Below, piece by piece: positions 6,201 through 8,341 of a DNA stretch of 8,341 nucleotides (its first letter is position 1; each line of letters opens with the position of its first letter). Position numbers and translations under genes: made by a program. The DNA comes from Synergistaceae bacterium (GTDB lineage: Bacteria > Synergistota > Synergistia > Synergistales > Synergistaceae), in NCBI GenBank assembly GCA_031273585.1, contig JAISRP010000246.1:1-8341 (forward strand), written 5' to 3'. The notes beneath the pieces were generated by a model. The model saw only the letters and a program-made list of their open reading frames with translations, did not search any database and was not told the DNA's origin.

Positions 6201-7484
6201 GTCCTGACCGCCTATGTCGATCACGAACTCGACCCCGGGCAGGACAAATTCGGCGGCCCTCGCGTGAGCGACTGTCTCGACCTCCCCGACGTCCATGCCA
6301 AACGCGGCCTGGACGAGCTTTTCGCCGTAGCCCGTAACCCCGCTGCTCGCTATCCGCACATCGGGCGGGAGCTCCCCGTACAGCTCGATTAAGACGTCCC
6401 TGACCGTTTTTATGGGCTCGCCGCCGCCGTTGGGGCAGTAGCGAGAGAAGAGCAGCTCGCCGTCCGCTCCGATGAGCACGGCCTTGGTCGTGGTGGATCC
6501 CACGTCGATTCCAAGGTACGAGTCCCCCCTGTATTCGGCGAGGGGGACCCGCCTGATGCCCTGTTCGGAGTGACGCCTCCTGAAATCCTCCCTGGCGCCC
6601 GAGTCGATGAAGAGCGCAGGCAGTATGTTGACCGATTCGGTCCGGCGGCTTGAGAAAAACGCCACCGACTTCCTGTGGAGCTCGCCCAGGTCGACCACGT
6701 CCCCCTTCTTCTTGCCCAGGATCGCGGCCCCTATGGCCACGAAGAGGTGGGGGTTTTCGGGAAATATGCACTGACCTTCCCCCAGTCCGAGGGTCTCGAC
6801 GAAGCGGACCCTCAGCTCGGAGAGGAAGTAAAGCGGGCCTCCGAGGAAGGCTACGTTTCCGGCTATCCTCCTCCCGCAGGCGAGTCCGCTGATGGTCTGG
6901 TTCACTATCGCCTGAAATATTGAGGCCGCAATGTCCTGCCGGGACGCCCCGTCGTTCAGGAGCGGCTGAACGTCCGTCTTCGCGAACACGCCGCACCGCG
7001 AGGCTATCGGATAGATGGTGGCGTACCCCTTCGCGAGCTCGTTCAAACCTGCGGCGTCAGTGCCCAGCAGCGACGCCATCTGATCTATAAACGCGCCGGT
7101 GCCCCCGGCGCACGTCTCGTTCATCCTCTGATCGACCCCCGACGGGTCGAAAAATGTCAGCTTCGCATCCTCCCCGCCCAGCTCGATCGAAACGTCGATG
7201 CCCCTCAGGTACCTCTCGACGCTCGCGGAGCAGGCTATGAGCTCCTGCGCGAACTGCACGTGAACCCCCTCGGCGAGCGCGAGCGCGCCGGAGCCGGCCA
7301 CTGCCAGGGTCTTCATGGAGTCGCTGAAGTTCTCCCTGATCTCGCTCACCATCCCGCCGACGGTGGTGCGGATGTCGGCAAAGTGCCTGCAGTAGCGACT
7401 GAATATCACCCTGTCGTCCTTGTCGAGGACGACGGCCTTCGCTGTTGTAGAGCCTATATCGAGCCCCACGTGAAGTAAGGTCAT
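3222..7484 (-). CDS. 2-hydroxyacyl-CoA dehydratase activase fusion: two BcrAD/BadFG domains, DUF2229-like and HgdB-like regions
   Basis: A 1420-aa cytoplasmic protein. In HgdC-type activases an ASKHA-fold ATPase dimer bridges a [4Fe-4S] cluster and passes low-potential electrons, driven by ATP, to the dehydratase. Domain 1 (about residues 3-260) has DIGSTT (9-14), GGEDAK, and the cluster-type cysteines Cys125 in NETCAGGTGAF and Cys164 in SRCGVF. Domain 2 (about 322-582) has DVGSTTTK (327-334), GGQDMK, Cys448 in NEACSSGCGSF and Cys487 in SRCTVF. A cysteine knuckle CKGCGNRC follows (608-615). Residues about 675-975 are DUF2229-like, with TLCYPAK and SFGCG. A Pro/Arg/Ser-rich linker (about 995-1027) leads to a HgdB-like region with NDACYPA, GGACRAS and CLPNHITGKG. 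Start: AGGAGG (7491-7496) lies 6 bases before the ATG at 7484; the ATG at 7502 would bury it. The substrate cannot be told from sequence, and no separate dehydratase subunits are in view. Confidence 0.92.
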   Translation of the reverse strand: MTLLHVGLDIGSTTAKAVVLDKDDRVIFSRYCRHFADIRTTVGGMVSEIRENFSDSMKTLAVAGSGALALAEGVHVQFAQELIACSASVERYLRGIDVSIELGGEDAKLTFFDPSGVDQRMNETCAGGTGAFIDQMASLLGTDAAGLNELAKGYATIYPIASRCGVFAKTDVQPLLNDGASRQDIAASIFQAIVNQTISGLACGRRIAGNVAFLGGPLYFLSELRVRFVETLGLGEGQCIFPENPHLFVAIGAAILGKKKGDVVDLGELHRKSVAFFSSRRTESVNILPALFIDSGAREDFRRRHSEQGIRRVPLAEYRGDSYLGIDVGSTTTKAVLIGADGELLFSRYCPNGGGEPIKTVRDVLIELYGELPPDVRIASSGVTGYGEKLVQAAFGMDVGEVETVAHARAAEFVLPGVEFVIDIGGQDMKCLGVRDGVITRVFLNEACSSGCGSFLQSFAESLGMTVQEFAAEAERSVMPVDLGSRCTVFMNSRVRQAQKEGARISDISAGLVYSVVRNALYKVLKIRSPEELGSRIVVQGGAFRNDALLRAFELVTGRQVVRPCISELMGAFGAALVARDSGRAGGTSLIGAESVRSLGASSGTSRCKGCGNRCILTRTKFDDGRSYVSGNRCERGGDSRDRGVESPPNLYARKYERLFGFYRPLPESAAPRGTIGIPRVLGMYEDYPFWFTLFTELGWRVELSGARPDENLGIDTIPSQTLCYPAKLVHRHIMDLLKRGVRRIFFPILQRESEEFRDAHQSFNCPVVAGYPDVALLNIDDLRSEGVEFLRPSLPFDINIPGSRLKRRLAEELARFGITKRLVNSAFDRAKEAQGDFKRDVRRFGDEAAAYLRETGGVGVVLAGHPYHLDPEVHHGIPELIAGYGVTVLTEDSICHRAEEMGGVDPLYVVDQWVYHSRLYRAATVVSRHPDFRNVQMVQLNSFGCGLDAISSDQASAILERHGKLHTLIKIDEGKNNGAVRIRIRSLLASIKAKGDSRVSRDRRGDAPPAPRRASASVRSGEASPVRTILCPPLSPHHFQFLETAMRHAGMDFRVLPEGDRSAVELGLKYVNNDACYPAMVVVGQFIQALESGEYDPDTTDCLYAQTGGACRASNYVPLLRRALDAAGFANVRVLAANAQGNSGAESFSVSAQAFWRSMVGMLYGDMLMRLLHCTRPYEREPGSSAALYDRWVARCGENVVRGSWRTYKRDVAMMAGEFSDLPVKSVQKPRVGIVGEILVKYHANANERLVEIIEAEGGEAVVPDLANFMLYCLHDPVYCHKRLSGGLLPSLLGRAGIAVLERMRRPMIGALRGTRFGEPHAIMDMEARAGTMVSAANQAGEGWLLAGEMMTLIESGVRNVICVQPFACLPNHITGKGVMKELKRRYPGANILALDYDSSVSNVNQLNRIKLLMATAKV

Positions 7485-7521
7485 GCCACCCCTCCTGACC
7501 ATTCAATGCTGCCCTATATCT

Positions 7522-7550
7522 AAACGTGCCCTCGGAGCGCCGACACGTTT
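7522..7550. other. Hairpin in the leader or upstream gap of the activase gene
   Basis: AAACGTG (7522-7528) pairs with CACGTTT (7544-7550), and inside it TCGG (7532-7535) pairs with CCGA (7540-7543), leaving a 3-base CCC bulge. On the + strand TTC follows, so a T-run is present, but no + gene ends here. On the - strand it lies between the exported-protein gene and the activase start and is followed only by TTTAGATAT. It could be a weak terminator for the former or a leader hairpin for the latter. Confidence 0.4.
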
Positions 7551-7601
7551 TTCAGAAATCGAACCAGGTTTTGGAAAAAATTTAAACGGGAGGAGTTTTC
7601 T

Positions 7602-7970
7602 CTATTTCCTGGAGACCATATCCGAACAGGGGACAACGGACGGCTCACAGCTAGCCTGGCCGCCCCGGACGCGGAACGGATACGCCGCTCCGAGCTCGGG
7701 CGAGCCGGAGCCAAACCGTGCCGCGGCAGTCCTCACGATCTGTATGAGTGACGGGAAAAATCCAGCGCGCGCGCGATTGCTCCCCATAGGGGACAGGACC
7801 GCGTCGCCCGTGGCTTCCATTACAAGGAGGAATGAACTTGCGGAGGACGGCGAGATGTCGGGAAACACCCTCTTGGGCGTGGACAGAGTCACGAACGCGA
7901 GCAACATGACGAGCGACGTCAGGACAAATGCGGCCGAAGCCCGGAGCCTCAACCCCGCGGAGAAAACCAC
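7602..7970 (-). CDS. Probable small exported or membrane-anchored protein, 122 aa, unknown function
   Basis: I do not recognise a family. The N-terminus is basic (GLRLR), followed by a hydrophobic stretch at about residues 10-30 (ASAAFVLTSLVMLLAFVTL). This looks like an uncleaved anchor or signal peptide, with the rest outside the membrane. The remainder is about 90 residues with no recognised motif; two cysteines near the end (Cys108 and Cys115) could form a disulfide. Start: a GTG at 7970 is preferred because GGGGGGTGA lies just upstream; an in-frame TTG at 7985 would include that motif as codons. Codons mostly end in G or C, like the neighbours, while the competing + strand frame resembles nothing. 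The 117-base gap to the activase start, with a hairpin, suggests separate or loosely linked transcription. The short length leaves open a remnant of a longer secreted protein. Confidence 0.5.
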   Translation of the reverse strand: MVFSAGLRLRASAAFVLTSLVMLLAFVTLSTPKRVFPDISPSSASSFLLVMEATGDAVLSPMGSNRARAGFFPSLIQIVRTAAARFGSGSPELGAAYPFRVRGGQASCEPSVVPCSDMVSRK

Positions 7971-8010
7971 AACATCACCCCCCAAGTCTTTATTCCGTTT
8001 CCTTAGTTAC

Positions 8011-8040
8011 AGCATACCACATAACCCAACCCTTTGCCAG
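8011..8040 (-). promoter_or_regulatory. Candidate extended -10 promoter for the exported protein gene
   Basis: On the - strand TATGCT (8016-8011) is preceded by TGG, forming an extended -10, and CTGGCA (8040-8035) is a 4-of-6 match to the -35 with an 18-base spacer. Transcription would start near 8004, about 34 bases before the GTG at 7970. The spacing and direction agree with the gene call. Confidence 0.45.
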
Positions 8041-8161
8041 AACCGTTTCGTCCCAACACTGAAAAACTGGCCGTGATCGGAGATTACGACGAACAATTGA
8101 AATGAAAAAAATCCATTCGCAGAGTAATTTACCATATCCCCGATGAGCAACGACCAATCAA

Positions 8162-8228
8162 GGGAGCTTGAGGCGGTTGCGGGACGGTTGGATGAGGGGA
8201 CGTTAAGGCCCTAAGCTCCCGGATTTTT
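8162..8228 (+). terminator. Terminator-like inverted repeat with a large loop
   Basis: GGGAGCTT (8162-8169) and AAGCTCCC (8213-8220) are perfect 8-bp arms, followed by GGATTTTT (8221-8228), as in a + strand intrinsic terminator. The 43-base loop is unusually long, but an inner AGGG/CCCT pair could compact it. No clear + strand gene feeds it, so it may end an unannotated small RNA or short leader. As an alternative it is a chance inverted repeat. Confidence 0.35.
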
Positions 8229-8278
8229 ATAGCGTGTTACAAGAAACATAGATTTTAACAGGCTCTACGGAAATCATG

Positions 8279-8298
8279 CACGCTATAATTATAGCGTG
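8279..8298. promoter_or_regulatory. Perfect 20-bp palindrome, candidate operator or overlapping divergent -10
   Basis: CACGCTATAATTATAGCGTG is its own reverse complement over all 20 bases. TATAAT is present on both strands within it. The half-site TATAGCGTGT recurs at 8228-8237, 62 bases upstream, and ACGCTATAATTA recurs at 467-478. Full symmetry with an extra half-site suits a dimeric regulator. No good -35 is seen at the right spacing on either strand, so promoter use is unproven. The gene it would control lies beyond the window. Confidence 0.5.
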
Positions 8299-8341
8299 TA
8301 AATATTTAGCCCTTACTCCTAATACTAGAGACTGTTCACAC

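Larger units (their letters stand above)
8041..8341. other. Intergenic right end, no convincing gene
   Basis: About 300 bases with no ORF that has a ribosome binding site and family resemblance. Two tiny + strand frames overlap as ATGA (14 codons from 8102, 23 codons from 8143 to the TAA at 8212-8214), but neither has a Shine-Dalgarno. The second reads MSNDQSRELEAV onward and ends inside the terminator-like repeat, so a leader peptide or decayed gene start is possible. The stretch also holds the inverted repeat at 8162-8220 and the palindrome at 8279-8298. No tRNA or known riboswitch signature was seen. Confidence 0.5.

Noticed and set aside
4584..6392. Long open frame of 602 codons on the + strand opposite the activase gene
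   Set aside because: It lies wholly antisense to a gene with clear family motifs, its translation resembles no family, and long antisense frames are expected in GC-rich genes with biased third positions.
7483..8076. 197-codon + strand frame at the right end
   Set aside because: No ribosome binding site, no recognisable features, and it is antisense to the better-supported exported-protein frame.

Overview
The window looks like a piece of an anaerobic, GC-rich bacterial chromosome. The genes use strong AGGAGG-type ribosome binding sites, and the dominant gene is a very long oxygen-sensitive-type 2-hydroxyacyl-CoA dehydratase activase fusion. The gene mix and the nested GC-rich intergenic palindromes suggest Synergistota or a clostridial relative. 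That placement is inference from family knowledge, not something the sequence proves.

Layout. On the + strand, 1-435 is the 3' part of tag (3-methyladenine DNA glycosylase I), cut by the window edge. A well-formed extended -10 promoter (530-558) then drives a 72-aa single-pass membrane protein (595-813). On the - strand, 2600 down to 973 is a two-gene thiamine salvage operon, thiD-thiM, coupled by an ATGA overlap. On the - strand again, 7484 down to 3222 is a 1420-aa four-module protein: two tandem BcrAD/BadFG ASKHA activase domains, a DUF2229-like region and a HgdB-like C-terminal region. Its stop codon overlaps the start of a 70-aa ORF (3222 down to 3010) as TGATG. A probable 122-aa exported protein of unknown function lies upstream (7970 down to 7602) with its own likely promoter.

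Non-coding structure. A 102-bp element occurs twice in inverted orientation (849-950 and 2893-2994; 99 of 102 bases identical) and brackets thiDM. Each copy starts just downstream of a stop codon and in the same direction as that gene, and each can fold into a long imperfect hairpin. Between copy B and thiD lies a cluster of near-perfect GC-rich palindromes, one of them an 18-bp hairpin whose T-run is on the 5' side and A-run on the 3' side, so it is not a normal terminator. The right end (7971-8341) has no convincing gene. It holds a promoter for the exported protein, a terminator-like inverted repeat and a perfect 20-bp palindrome with an extra half-site.

No known mobile element, CRISPR array, tRNA or rRNA was seen. 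The most unusual items are the paired structured repeat around thiDM and the small ORF coupled to the activase; no clearly new multi-gene system can be claimed from this window alone.
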